DNA of 64,000 nucleotides from SCGC-AAA076-P13 sp964276235 (GTDB lineage Bacteria > Pseudomonadota > Gammaproteobacteria > Magnimaribacterales > D2472), in contig CAXYEK010000002.1 in the NCBI GenBank assembly GCA_964276235.1, positions 62,001 to 126,000 of the forward strand. Reading direction: 5' to 3'. How positions within the stretch are numbered: the first letter of the stretch is position 1; each line of letters opens with the position of its first letter. A model generated the notes under the pieces. It saw only the letters and a list, made by a program, of their open reading frames with translations. It had not been told where the DNA came from and ran no database searches. Position numbers and translations under genes: made by a program. Positions 9,262 through 18,700 of the stretch are shown in pieces.

Positions 9262-9281
9262 TACTGTACAAATATACAGTA
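9262..9281. promoter_or_regulatory. LexA (SOS) box controlling umuDC
   Basis: TACTGTACAAATATACAGTA matches the gammaproteobacterial LexA consensus (CTGT-N8-ACAG) perfectly at the core with an AT-rich centre. It lies just upstream of umuD on the minus strand. This shows that a gammaproteobacterial-type LexA operates in this organism. Confidence 0.92.
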
Positions 9282-9373
9282 TAAATTAAATGACGACAAT
9301 ATCTTTTTTATCTATCAATGAATGTGCAGAATTATGATCACTATGTTGAGATAATTTTGTGTAAGATAAACCT

Positions 9374-9853
9374 ATGTTTGATTTTTCTAAAGTATTACCT
9401 AAGGTAGCCAATAATGAGCTTAATAGCCCAAAAATTGCTTTGTGGGCCTTTGTATTATTTACAGCGCTTATGACTTGGAGATCTATCGTACATATGTTTT
9501 TTGAGTCTTGGGGCTTTCATGGTATTGCAAATTTTATTGTTTTAACTGGCGACCCTGATCCAATGCCGGTGATCTATAGATTTTTCTCAATGTGGGGGTC
9601 GGCTCAGCTTCTTTTTTGTCTTGTATGTTGGACAGTAATTTTTAAATATAAATCTCTTATACCTTTGATGAATATATTTTGGATGATCGATTGGGGGCAG
9701 AGATTATTTATTTATCCCTTTATTAGGGAAGATATAACCGTTGTAGGCCTATATAACAATGATCTTACTCCAGGATCAGAGCTAGCTTCGATGGCATTCG
9801 CAATGACAGTATTATTGTTTTTAATATCTGTAGCTAATAGAAAAGAGAAGTAA
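9374..9853 (+). CDS. Small integral membrane protein, unknown function
   Basis: 159 residues with about four hydrophobic segments (roughly residues 22-45, 70-88, 93-115 and 135-152) and many aromatic residues. A loop between the first two segments contains LTGDPDPMP. I recognise no family or motif. The start gives a short charged N-terminus ahead of the first segment. It sits between umuD (divergent) and lpxH (convergent, stops adjacent), so it is probably a single-gene unit. No function is proposed. Confidence 0.7.
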   Translation: MFDFSKVLPKVANNELNSPKIALWAFVLFTALMTWRSIVHMFFESWGFHGIANFIVLTGDPDPMPVIYRFFSMWGSAQLLFCLVCWTVIFKYKSLIPLMNIFWMIDWGQRLFIYPFIREDITVVGLYNNDLTPGSELASMAFAMTVLLFLISVANRKEK

Positions 9854-10567
9854 TTAGGAAATAGAAAATTTTTCTAAATCAAAATCTTGATCATTAATAT
9901 TTAGGACCCATCCATGATTTCCCCAATCTCCAAGAACAACTCTTTTAGAAGATTCGACATCATGAATATTAGGCCTGTGAGTATGGCCATGAATAAATAG
10001 GTCGGGTTGATGTTCATTCATAAAACCTAAAACTGATTGCTCATTTACATCGGTAATAGCTTTTGATTTTTTAGAAGTTGCCTCTTTACTACCTGTTCTT
10101 AAGTCAGCAGCAATTTGTTTACGCTCATCAAGACTTTTGCTTAAAAAATTAGACTGCCAATCTTTTTCTCTAACTTGGTTTCTGAAATCAATATATTCTT
10201 TATCATCAGTGCACAAGAAGTCGCCATGGCTAAGAACAACTTTCTGGCCATTAATTTCTAAAGTATAGGGATCGGGGAGAATACTTATACCAGTATCTTT
10301 TGCAAACAATTCACCAACTAAAAAATCTCTATTACCATGCATAAAGAAAGTTTCTGGGCCATTGGTTGTAAAAGATAAAAGAGCTTCTCTAATTTCATTG
10401 TAGAGAGGTGAGTTATCATCGTCTCCAATCCAGCTTTCAAATAGATCGCCTAAAATATAGAGATGAGTGCAGGTCTCTTTAGACTCATTTAAGAATCTAA
10501 AGAAAGCTTGCGTAAGTTGTGGTTGTGATTCGCTTAAATGTATATCTGATATAAAGCGAGGCTTCAT
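9854..10567 (-). CDS. lpxH: UDP-2,3-diacylglucosamine diphosphatase
   Basis: 237 residues, the usual length. Calcineurin-type metallophosphatase motifs are in order: FISDIHLS (D-x-H), LGDLFESWIGDDD, HGNRDF, SHGD and, near the C-terminus, FIHGHTHRP. LpxH hydrolyses UDP-2,3-diacylglucosamine to lipid X and UMP at the inner face of the inner membrane in lipid A synthesis, so the cell makes lipopolysaccharide. It overlaps the end of the upstream cyclophilin gene by four bases (ATGA); ppiB-lpxH adjacency is conserved in gammaproteobacteria. Confidence 0.96.
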   Translation of the reverse strand: MKPRFISDIHLSESQPQLTQAFFRFLNESKETCTHLYILGDLFESWIGDDDNSPLYNEIREALLSFTTNGPETFFMHGNRDFLVGELFAKDTGISILPDPYTLEINGQKVVLSHGDFLCTDDKEYIDFRNQVREKDWQSNFLSKSLDERKQIAADLRTGSKEATSKKSKAITDVNEQSVLGFMNEHQPDLFIHGHTHRPNIHDVESSKRVVLGDWGNHGWVLNINDQDFDLEKFSIS

Positions 10568-11184
10568 TCAGCAACAGTTACCGATTCAATAGTAATAACT
10601 TCAACAGGTACATCTTGATGTCCGCCAGTAGAACCAGTTTCAACATCAGCAATTGCATCTACTACATCCATACCTTCAGTTACTTTACCGAATACTGCAT
10701 ATCCCCATCCTTGTGAGTTTTCTCCAGTATGATTCAAGAAACCATTATCTTTATGGTTTACAAAGAATTGACCTGTAGCTGAATGAGGTTCCATAGTTCT
10801 TGCCATTGCAACAGTTCCACGATCGTTTGTTAGACCATTATTTGCTTCATTTTGAATTGGAGCAGTGCCACTAGACTTATTGCTCATGTCTGCATTAAGG
10901 CCGCCACCTTGAACCATGAAGCCATTAATAACTCTGTGGAAGATAGTTCCGTCGTAATAACCAGACTTGGCTATTGCAACAAAGTTTTCAACAGTAATAG
11001 GGGCTTTTTCACCGTCTAGTTCTAAATGAATATCTCCAACGGAAGTTTTTATAGTAACTTGTGTCATGCTCGTCTCCTGAATAATTGGCATTTCAGCTTC
11101 ATCGCTTTTGTTAGAACAAGAATTAAGTACAAATGTGAGAGCAAAAGTACATAAACCTAGTTTGTATATATTATTATTTTTCAC
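10564..11184 (-). CDS. ppiB: Cyclophilin-type peptidyl-prolyl isomerase, possible lipoprotein form
   Basis: 206 residues from a GTG start. The C-terminal ~165 residues are a cyclophilin domain (FHRVINGFMVQGGG, SATGQFFVN, VFGKVTEGMDVV) that catalyses proline isomerisation. The N-terminal ~40 residues look like a lipoprotein signal, with a positive start, a hydrophobic run and a lipobox LNSC at about residues 20-23, followed by an acidic linker. An internal ATG at 11067 with a strong Shine-Dalgarno would give the standard cytoplasmic PpiB of about 167 residues, while the GTG at 11184 has no clear Shine-Dalgarno. Both products may be made. It overlaps lpxH downstream. Confidence 0.9.
   Translation of the reverse strand: MKNNNIYKLGLCTFALTFVLNSCSNKSDEAEMPIIQETSMTQVTIKTSVGDIHLELDGEKAPITVENFVAIAKSGYYDGTIFHRVINGFMVQGGGLNADMSNKSSGTAPIQNEANNGLTNDRGTVAMARTMEPHSATGQFFVNHKDNGFLNHTGENSQGWGYAVFGKVTEGMDVVDAIADVETGSTGGHQDVPVEVITIESVTVAE
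11065..11078 (-). promoter_or_regulatory. Internal ribosome-binding site and ATG within ppiB
   Basis: On the minus strand AGGAG (11078-11074) stands six bases before ATG (11067-11065). Initiation here gives a protein starting MTQVTIKTSVGD, which matches the natural beginning of cytoplasmic PpiB and removes the lipoprotein signal. Confidence 0.6.
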
Positions 11185-11220
11185 AGACTTAGCTTTAAAT
11201 TTAAAAAGTTGATTTTATCA

Positions 11221-12339
11221 TTAAAAATCATAGTTAAGCATGTAGTCTCTAAATTCATCCCTTACATTTTTTTCGTTCAAACCAAATTCCTTTAATGAAT
11301 ATCGATGCAATGATTTAGATGTTGTTTGACCTTGAGAAAGATAGTTCTCAATATTATTTTCAGTTTCAATTGTCATATCAAAACCTAATTGAAGATAGGC
11401 AGACTTAACCTGGTTTAATGGACTTGCAATAAAGTCTTGATAATTAATATCTACAATTTGATTCGAAGATAAATTTTTTCTATCTTCCATGCCTTTATTA
11501 AGGTTGTGTTTCCAGAAATCTATAACAGTGCTCCCAATATCACTAGTATTCACTTTTTTTGAAAAGGAGGATCTTATATTTTTAGTTAAGCTACAAAAAG
11601 ATGCCACTGCTTCAGTCGGATCTCTATGTATATGAATAAACTTAGCTTTAGGATATGTCTTAAGTATTTCTGGAAGATGTCCAATATGACTTGGATCTTT
11701 TAGGAGCCATCTTTTTGGTCGCCCATTTATTTCCAACGCCTGAAAGAATCTTTTATGCCACATAAATACTGAATCAAAAGGACAGTTTTTTAAATACTCT
11801 ACATATTCTGGAACATCAGCCATGCACATATAAACAAAACTTTTAACGTTTATTGTAGCTATTTGCTCACACTCCTCTGGACTATTTGCTCTTATAGTAT
11901 GCATCTCTCTAAGTTTTGGTATTAATGTCTTAGCCAATGTAAGTTCTCTATTGGTCTTTTTCTCTCTTTTTATCTTTTCTCTACTACTTTTTACCATCGG
12001 AAAAGGATGCATAATCTCCCAATACAATGGCGACCTATGAGAACTATCAAGAGACAATAAATTAAACAATAAAGTAGTTCCAGATCTCGGTAATCCTATT
12101 ACAAAAACAGGATCTGCTGGATCAGTAAAATTATTTTCTTGATGCAAGTTATAAAGATCTCTTCTCACTTTAAGTCTACTTTTTAACTGATGATTAAATG
12201 CAATCTTTCCAAAGGGATTAAATTTATTATGTTTATTTAATGAATGAATAAGAATCTCAAGGGGCTCAACATAGTCATCTTCGCCTAGCTTGCCATTAAG
12301 ACCTCTAAGCATTGATTTAACAGTGAATTGTTGCTTCAC
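11221..12339 (-). CDS. Sulfotransferase family protein
   Basis: 372 residues. The PAPS-binding elements of the sulfotransferase fold are visible: a P-loop-like VIGLPRSGTTLLFNLLS near residue 80 (5'-phosphosulfate binding) and FIHIHRDPTEAVASFCSL near residue 240 (3'-phosphate binding). A conserved WLLKDPSHIGHL lies just before the second motif. These resemble the large Sulfotransfer_3-type proteins common in marine bacteria. The acceptor substrate cannot be told from sequence; no polysaccharide or lipid cluster is adjacent. No signal peptide is seen, so it should be cytoplasmic. The gene stands alone between ppiB and the divergent ArsC-like gene. Confidence 0.85.
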   Translation of the reverse strand: MKQQFTVKSMLRGLNGKLGEDDYVEPLEILIHSLNKHNKFNPFGKIAFNHQLKSRLKVRRDLYNLHQENNFTDPADPVFVIGLPRSGTTLLFNLLSLDSSHRSPLYWEIMHPFPMVKSSREKIKREKKTNRELTLAKTLIPKLREMHTIRANSPEECEQIATINVKSFVYMCMADVPEYVEYLKNCPFDSVFMWHKRFFQALEINGRPKRWLLKDPSHIGHLPEILKTYPKAKFIHIHRDPTEAVASFCSLTKNIRSSFSKKVNTSDIGSTVIDFWKHNLNKGMEDRKNLSSNQIVDINYQDFIASPLNQVKSAYLQLGFDMTIETENNIENYLSQGQTTSKSLHRYSLKEFGLNEKNVRDEFRDYMLNYDF

Positions 12340-12402
12340 AATATTGATTACCTCTATTAACTATAAGATACTCTTTATTAGTTAAATGCTCAATTATGAT
12401 TT

Positions 12403-12822
12403 ATGAATATACTTTTTCTATGCGTAGCTAATTCAGCTAGAAGCCAAATGGCAGAAGGGCTTGCTAAATCAATGCTAGGTAACAAACATAACATCCAAAG
12501 TGCTGGATCTATTCCTTCAGGAGAGATTCATCCTCATGCAATTCAAGCAATGGATGATATAGGTATCGATATTCGTGATCAGTATTCTAAATCTATAGAT
12601 GATTTAGATAAGAATTTTATAGATAATTTAGACTATGCAATAACACTTTGTGCAGAAGAAGTATGTCCAGTATTAGGATCAGATGCTAATAACCTTCATT
12701 GGTTAAATGAAGATCCTGCAAATGAAAATTATTCTGATAAGCAATTAAAAAATTCTTTTTCAAACACAAGAGAAAATCTTTTTAAATTGATCAAGAAATT
12801 TATGATCATGAATGTACAATAA
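12403..12822 (+). CDS. Low-molecular-weight phosphatase family, arsenate reductase (thioredoxin)-like
   Basis: 139 residues with the LMW-PTP fold. The P-loop CVANSAR (Cys7-x5-Arg13) is at the N-terminus. Two further cysteines in LCAEEVCPV (Cys83 and Cys88) are where thioredoxin-coupled ArsC enzymes keep their redox pair, favouring arsenate reductase over tyrosine phosphatase. The usual DP general-acid pair may be in NEDPAN. Such enzymes reduce arsenate to arsenite. No ars efflux or regulator gene is nearby, so function is inferred from the cysteines alone. Downstream lies tRNA-Asn on the opposite strand. Confidence 0.78.
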   Translation: MNILFLCVANSARSQMAEGLAKSMLGNKHNIQSAGSIPSGEIHPHAIQAMDDIGIDIRDQYSKSIDDLDKNFIDNLDYAITLCAEEVCPVLGSDANNLHWLNEDPANENYSDKQLKNSFSNTRENLFKLIKKFMIMNVQ

Positions 12823-12831
12823 GAGCTTAAG

Positions 12832-12906
12832 TGGCTCCCGAAGTTGGGATCGAACCAACGACCAATTGATTAACAGTCAACTGCTCTACCGCTGAGCTAT
12901 TCGGGA
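12832..12906 (-). tRNA. tRNA-Asn (anticodon GTT)
   Basis: Read on the minus strand, a 75-base cloverleaf runs from TCCCGAA to the encoded CCA. The acceptor stem is TCCCGAA/TTCGGGA, the D arm is GCTC AGCGGTAGA GAGC-like, the anticodon loop reads CTGTTAA with GTT as anticodon, and the T arm contains GGTTCGATCC. Confidence 0.95.
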
Positions 12907-12918
12907 ACGCGGACGTGC

Positions 12919-12947
12919 ATTATAAGTAATTTTTAATAGATAAGTAA
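12919..12947 (-). promoter_or_regulatory. Promoter of tRNA-Asn
   Basis: On the minus strand TTACTT (12947-12942), a 17-base spacer and TATAAT (12924-12919) precede a GC-rich discriminator, as is usual for stable-RNA promoters. The -35 ends one base before the uvrB ATG, so this promoter and the uvrB 5' end share sequence. Confidence 0.65.
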
Positions 12948-14957
12948 ATGACAAAAACACTAAAGGTTGTATCTAATTTTGAGCCAGCAGGATCTCAGCC
13001 TGATGCTATAAAAAGTTTAACCAGCGGATTAGATGATGGATTGCTTCACCAGACACTTTTAGGAGTCACTGGTTCTGGTAAAACTTATACTATGGCTAAG
13101 GTTATTGAGGAGACTCAGAGACCTGCAATTATTATGGCCCATAATAAAACATTAGCTGCACAGCTATATGGAGAGTTTAAAGATTTCTTTCCTGAGAATT
13201 CTGTTGAGTACTTTGTTTCTTATTATGATTATTATCAACCTGAGGCTTACGTCCCAACTTCTGATACTTATATAGCTAAAGATGCTTCTATTAATGAACA
13301 CATTGAGCAAATGCGTTTATCAGCAACAAAAGCTTTGCTAGAAAGAAAAGATACTATTGTTATAGCGACTGTTTCATCTATCTATGGATTAGGAGCTCCT
13401 GAGTCTTATCTCAAAATGGTAGTTCATTTAGACAGAGGAGACATTATTGATCAAAGAGATTTACTCCGTCGCCTTTCATCTCTTCAATATACTCGGAACG
13501 ATTTAGATTTTAGAAGGGCAACTTTTAGAGTTCGAGGAGATACGATTGATATCTACCCTGCTGATTCAGATAGTGAAGGGCTAAGAATAGAATTATTTGG
13601 TGATGAAATTGAAAAGCTATCTTGGTTTGATCCATTAACAGGGGCTATTATCAGAGAAGTGCCTCGAGCAACCATCTTTCCTAAAACACATTATGTAACT
13701 CCAAAAGAAACAGTTTTAAATTGTATCGATAGTATTAAGGAGGAACTTAAAGAACGTTTAGATTACTTAAGATCAATTAATAAGCTTGTAGAAGCCCAAA
13801 GGCTAGAAGAAAGAACTAATTACGATATAGAGATGATGAGAGAGCTAGGTTATTGTCAGGGAGTGGAGAACTACTCAAGATATCTTTCTGGAAGAAATCC
13901 AGGACAATCCCCACCTTGTTTATTTGATTATATTCCTAAAGATGCCATCGTTTTTATCGATGAATCACACGTTTCTGTGCCTCAAATAGGCGCTATGTAC
14001 AAAGGAGACCGTTCTAGAAAGGAAACCCTTGTAGAATATGGCTTTAGACTACCTTCAGCTATGGATAATAGGCCTCTAAAGTTCGAGGAATGGGAGCTTT
14101 TAGCCTCTCAAAGGGTCTATGTATCAGCCACACCAAGTCGATATGAGAAAGAGCATCAAGATAACCTAGTTGAATTACTTATTAGACCTACAGGACTAAC
14201 TGATCCAGACGTAGAAATAAGACCAGCTTCCACTCAAATTGATGATGTAATTGGTGAGTGTAATGAAAGAGTTGCATTGAAAGAAAGAGTTTTAATTACA
14301 ACATTAACAAAAAGAATGGCCGAAGATCTTACAGATTACTTAAATGAAAATGGAATACAAGCAAGGTACATGCATTCAGATACAGATACAGTTGAACGTG
14401 TAGAAATTATTCGTGATTTAAGATTAGGTAAATTTGATGTCTTAGTTGGAATCAATTTATTAAGAGAAGGGCTAGATATTCCAGAGGTAAGTTTAGTAGC
14501 AATATTGGATGCAGATAAAGAAGGTTTCTTAAGATCTGAGACAACCATGATTCAGACAATTGGAAGAGCCGCTAGAAATTTAAGAGGCAGAGCAATTTTA
14601 TATGCTGACAAAATTACAGGTTCTATGGAACGAGCAATTGCAGAAACTGACAGAAGAAGAGCTATCCAAGAAAAATATAATAAAGAAAATAACATAACTC
14701 CAAAATCAATTAGTACAAAAGTAAAAGACATTATGGAAGGGGCGAGAGTTGTCAAAGGAAAGGCAAAAGCTAAGAAAGAAGATATCGAAAAATCACTGCC
14801 TTTTAAAATTCAAGATGACTCTTTTGACAACCTAAGTGAGACCATTCAAAAGATCGAAAATCAGATGTATATTTATGCCAAAGAAATGGAATTTGAGAAA
14901 GCTGCACAGTGCAGAGACAAGATGAAATATCTTAAAAGAAAGTTAATTGATCTTTAG
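12948..14957 (+). CDS. uvrB: Excinuclease ABC subunit B
   Basis: 669 residues, the standard length. The Walker A motif GVTGSGKTYT is near residue 40, the beta-hairpin region YYDYYQPEAYVP follows near residue 95, the helicase motif FIDESHV is central, QTIGRAARN is motif VI, and a UvrC-binding UVR helix hairpin (MYIYAKEMEFEKAAQCRDKM) closes the protein. It verifies lesions with UvrA and recruits UvrC in nucleotide excision repair. No Shine-Dalgarno and no LexA box are seen in the 40 bases between the tRNA-Asn gene and the ATG, unlike E. coli uvrB. The 3' end overlaps the convergent transglycosylase gene by 26 bases. Confidence 0.98.
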   Translation: MTKTLKVVSNFEPAGSQPDAIKSLTSGLDDGLLHQTLLGVTGSGKTYTMAKVIEETQRPAIIMAHNKTLAAQLYGEFKDFFPENSVEYFVSYYDYYQPEAYVPTSDTYIAKDASINEHIEQMRLSATKALLERKDTIVIATVSSIYGLGAPESYLKMVVHLDRGDIIDQRDLLRRLSSLQYTRNDLDFRRATFRVRGDTIDIYPADSDSEGLRIELFGDEIEKLSWFDPLTGAIIREVPRATIFPKTHYVTPKETVLNCIDSIKEELKERLDYLRSINKLVEAQRLEERTNYDIEMMRELGYCQGVENYSRYLSGRNPGQSPPCLFDYIPKDAIVFIDESHVSVPQIGAMYKGDRSRKETLVEYGFRLPSAMDNRPLKFEEWELLASQRVYVSATPSRYEKEHQDNLVELLIRPTGLTDPDVEIRPASTQIDDVIGECNERVALKERVLITTLTKRMAEDLTDYLNENGIQARYMHSDTDTVERVEIIRDLRLGKFDVLVGINLLREGLDIPEVSLVAILDADKEGFLRSETTMIQTIGRAARNLRGRAILYADKITGSMERAIAETDRRRAIQEKYNKENNITPKSISTKVKDIMEGARVVKGKAKAKKEDIEKSLPFKIQDDSFDNLSETIQKIENQMYIYAKEMEFEKAAQCRDKMKYLKRKLIDL

Positions 14958-15657
14958 GATTGGTACAAGAATGTGCTGCCATTAAATCGTAATAACTTCG
15001 AATTCTATAAACATAGTCAATCGCTTGCTGACCTCTTGAGTAACCATTTACATCAACAAGATTTACGTCTTCACCGTTTATATTTTTAAGCTTATCTTCG
15101 ATATCAATCCAAGTTATTTCTGATGGAATCTTATCAATAGTTTTAGCAATATTTATAATATTAGTAGGTCCTAAATTATAGCTAGCTAAAGTTATAGATA
15201 ACTGGTCTGCGGTTGTTTTTCCAAAAACATTCTTCTCTTTTAATATAGCTAAATACCTAGCTCCGCCTTTAATATTCTGCTCAGGATTTAATCTTTTCTC
15301 TACACCAACGAGAGCTGCTGTTTCAAGGGTAACCATCATCATTCCTCGTACTCCCATATTAGATTTTGCACGAGGATCCCATTGGGATTCTTGGAATGAT
15401 ATTGCAGCTAATAAATCTGAATTGATAGATGTTTCTATGGAGGCTTCTTTAAACATTTCTTCATAAAGTGAAAAACGTTTAATCAAAAGATTTGAAAATT
15501 TATCCCTTTCAAAATTATTTAAAGGTGAGTTTTTATAGACCTCAATAAGTTGATTTTCACATAACTCAATCTGTCTTTTTTCAGAGTCAAAAGAATCACA
15601 ACCACTCAACAAAAAAATCGCTGAGATGCCAAAAAAAACTTTAAAGATATTCCCCAT
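14932..15657 (-). CDS. MltF-type lytic transglycosylase lipoprotein, lacking the N-terminal sensor domain
   Basis: 241 residues. A lipoprotein signal with lipobox LLSGC ends at about residue 20. The rest matches the catalytic half of MltF: AISFQESQWDPRA with the catalytic glutamate, GVRGMMMVT, GGARYLAIL and LASYNLGP. It cleaves peptidoglycan to 1,6-anhydro-muropeptides at the outer membrane. E. coli MltF is about 518 residues with an N-terminal solute-binding-like domain; that domain is missing here. Position next to divergent purL is the conserved mltF-purL arrangement, which supports the assignment. Confidence 0.85.
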   Translation of the reverse strand: MGNIFKVFFGISAIFLLSGCDSFDSEKRQIELCENQLIEVYKNSPLNNFERDKFSNLLIKRFSLYEEMFKEASIETSINSDLLAAISFQESQWDPRAKSNMGVRGMMMVTLETAALVGVEKRLNPEQNIKGGARYLAILKEKNVFGKTTADQLSITLASYNLGPTNIINIAKTIDKIPSEITWIDIEDKLKNINGEDVNLVDVNGYSRGQQAIDYVYRIRSYYDLMAAHSCTNPKDQLTFF

Positions 15658-15719
15658 TTTTAATTATTTTTTTCAAAAGACTTTATAATTGTTCTATACA
15701 ATATTTCAGACCGAGAGAA

Positions 15720-18700
15720 GTGTCAAAGACTAATACCTTTATATTGCAAGGCAAGAAAAGTTTCTCAGACTCTAAATTAGAGCAACTGAATATCGACTAC
15801 AACAAATTAAATAATCAAAAGGCTCAAATTTCTTCTAATGAGATTTATATTCTTGCTTCTAAAAATCCAGATTTAAATTTAGAAGAGCTTAAAAATATTT
15901 TAGATGCCGATGTCTCAACAGAATCATTTTCATTTTTGGTAGGGCCAAGATCGGGGACTATTTCTCCTTGGTCATCAAAAACTGAGGACATTATAAAAAA
16001 TGTTGGGGTTGAAGGTGTAGATAGAGTTGAAAGATTTTTTGGTTTTAATGTTTCATCTTTTTCTGACCAATCAAATTTAGATTTATCTCTTTTGTTTGAT
16101 CGAATGACCCAATCTGTGTATTCAAATTATGAAAGTTGTACTGATTTTTTAAATACAGATGCTCAAAGACATGTAAGTCATATAAATATTATTGATGGCG
16201 GCATAGAATCCCTTCAAAAAGCTAACAAAGTCTTTGGTTTTGCTATGAGTAATGATGAAATCGAGTATTTATATGATTTTTACTCAAAAATAGCCAGAAA
16301 TCCTACAGATGCTGAGTTAATGATGTTTGCACAGGCTAATTCTGAGCATTGCAGGCATAAAATATTCAATGCTAAGTGGACTGTTAACGGCGTTTCTAAG
16401 AATAATACCCTTTTTGATCTAATTAAAGAGACTAGCAAGCAATCACCTAGAGGAATAATCTCTGCTTATAAGGATAATGCAGCTATTACCGAGGGAACTG
16501 AGGTTGAGCGTCTTAATTTAGGGGCAGACTTTAAATATAATCTTGTTAAGGACTCATTAAATTCTACTATTAAGGTAGAGACTCACAATCATCCAACTGC
16601 AATTTCTCCTTATCCTGGAGCAGCTACTGGCTCTGGTGGTGAAATTAGAGATGAAGGAGCAACCGGTAGAGGAGCAAAACCAAAAATAGGATTAGTTGGT
16701 TTTAACGTTTCCAACCTAAGAATTCCACAACTGCCAAGAAGTTGGGAAGGTGATGAGAGTAAACCTGAGAGAATTGCATCCCCATTAAACATTATGATCG
16801 AAGCTCCTATTGGTGCAGCAGCATTTAATAATGAATTTGGCCGACCTTCAACACTTGGGTACTTCAGATCATTTGAAACCATGTTTAACGAAAATAAAAA
16901 TGCCTTTGGTTACCACAAGCCAATTATGTTGGCAGGCGGTATAGGAGAAATAAGAGAAAGAAATAATTTTAAACTACAAATATCTGAGGGATATCACATT
17001 GTGGTTCTTGGTGGGCCTGCAATGTTAATTGGTCTGGGTGGGGGTGCTGCATCCTCAGTTTCATCAGGTGATAGTGATGAAGATTTAGATTTTGCATCGG
17101 TGCAAAGAGATAACGCTGAAATGGAAAGGCGATGCCAGGAAGTTATTAATGCGTGCTCATCACAAGACGATAGCTTCATAGAATTCATTCATGATGTCGG
17201 AGCTGGTGGATTGTCCAATGCTATTCCAGAATTAGCTGGTGATTCTGATTTAGGGGTATATATAGATTTAGATAAAATTCCTAATTCGGATAAATCCATG
17301 TCACCTATGGAAATTTGGTCTAACGAATCTCAAGAAAGATATGTTATGGCTATTCATCCTGATAATAAAAATGCCTTCGAAGATATATGTAAAAGAGAAA
17401 GATGTGTGTATGCATTTGTTGGAAAAACAACATTAGAAAAATCAGTAAAACTTTTTGATGCAAAAACAAATTCTTATCCTGTGGACGTTCCTTTATCTAT
17501 GTTATTTGGAGATCTACCTATTACTGATATGAATGTTTCTAACAGTAACAAAAAAAATGTAAACGAAGACAGCTCTTCGAATTATTTATTTTCTGAAACT
17601 CTTATAAAGGTTCTTCAGCATCCAACAGTAGCTAGTAAATCATTTCTTATCACCATTGGTGACAGAACAGTTGGTGGCATGGTTGCAAGAGATCAATTCA
17701 TCGGACCGTATCAAGTTCCTGTATCTGATTACTCCATGAGTTTACGATCTTTTACCTCAAACTCAGGAGAGGTTTTAACCGTTGGTGAAAAGCCAACGCT
17801 AGCAATTAATAATCCAGCAGCTTCAATGAGGATGGCGATGGCTGAAGCTCTTTGTAATATGTCTGGGGTTCATATAAATGGACTAGATGAAGTTCAAGTC
17901 TCTGCGAATTGGATGGCAGCAACTGGTGAAGAAGTAGAGGACTTATCTTTAAGGGAAGGAGTTGAAGCACTCTCAAAATGCTGTGTTGATTTAAAAGTTT
18001 CTGTTCCTGTCGGAAAAGATTCTCTTTCAATGCGCACTAAATGGGATGATGACTCAGTTGAGCATACGGTAAAAAGCCCATTGTCAGGAGTTATAACTGC
18101 CATGGCACCAGTAAAAGATGTCACTTGTTCGGTAACTCCAGAATTAAATACTGAAAAGGACTCAAAGATTATTTATGTTCAATTAAATAATAATAAGCGA
18201 CTTGCAGGTTCTATTTTTTCTGAAGTAACTCAATCAAGTTATATAGAAACTCCTGATGTCGATGATATGAATGCATTTAAAGAAATGTTTAATTCAGTTC
18301 AAGAATTAGTATCACAAAATAAAATTTTAGCTCTTCATGATGTTTCAGATGGAGGTTTGATAACAACTCTATTGGAAATGTCATTCACTAAAAGGATTGG
18401 TTTGGATATTAGTATTGATTCTTTGTCAGAGGAGAGCTTAAACGCCGATCTTTTTTCAGAAGAAATAGGTTTGGTTCTTCAAGTATTAGACCAAGATGTA
18501 AATGATGTAATTGCACAATTCACATCTAAAAATTTGGTAGTAAATGAAATTGGTTGTCCTTCGTCTTCCAAAGAATTAACCATAAGTAATTCTGAGAATT
18601 TGCTATACAAAGAATCTGTTATCAAACTTGAAAGAAGTTGGAGAGAAGTCTCTCATGCCATTCAAGCGATCAGAGATAACAAGTCTATAGCAGACTCTGA

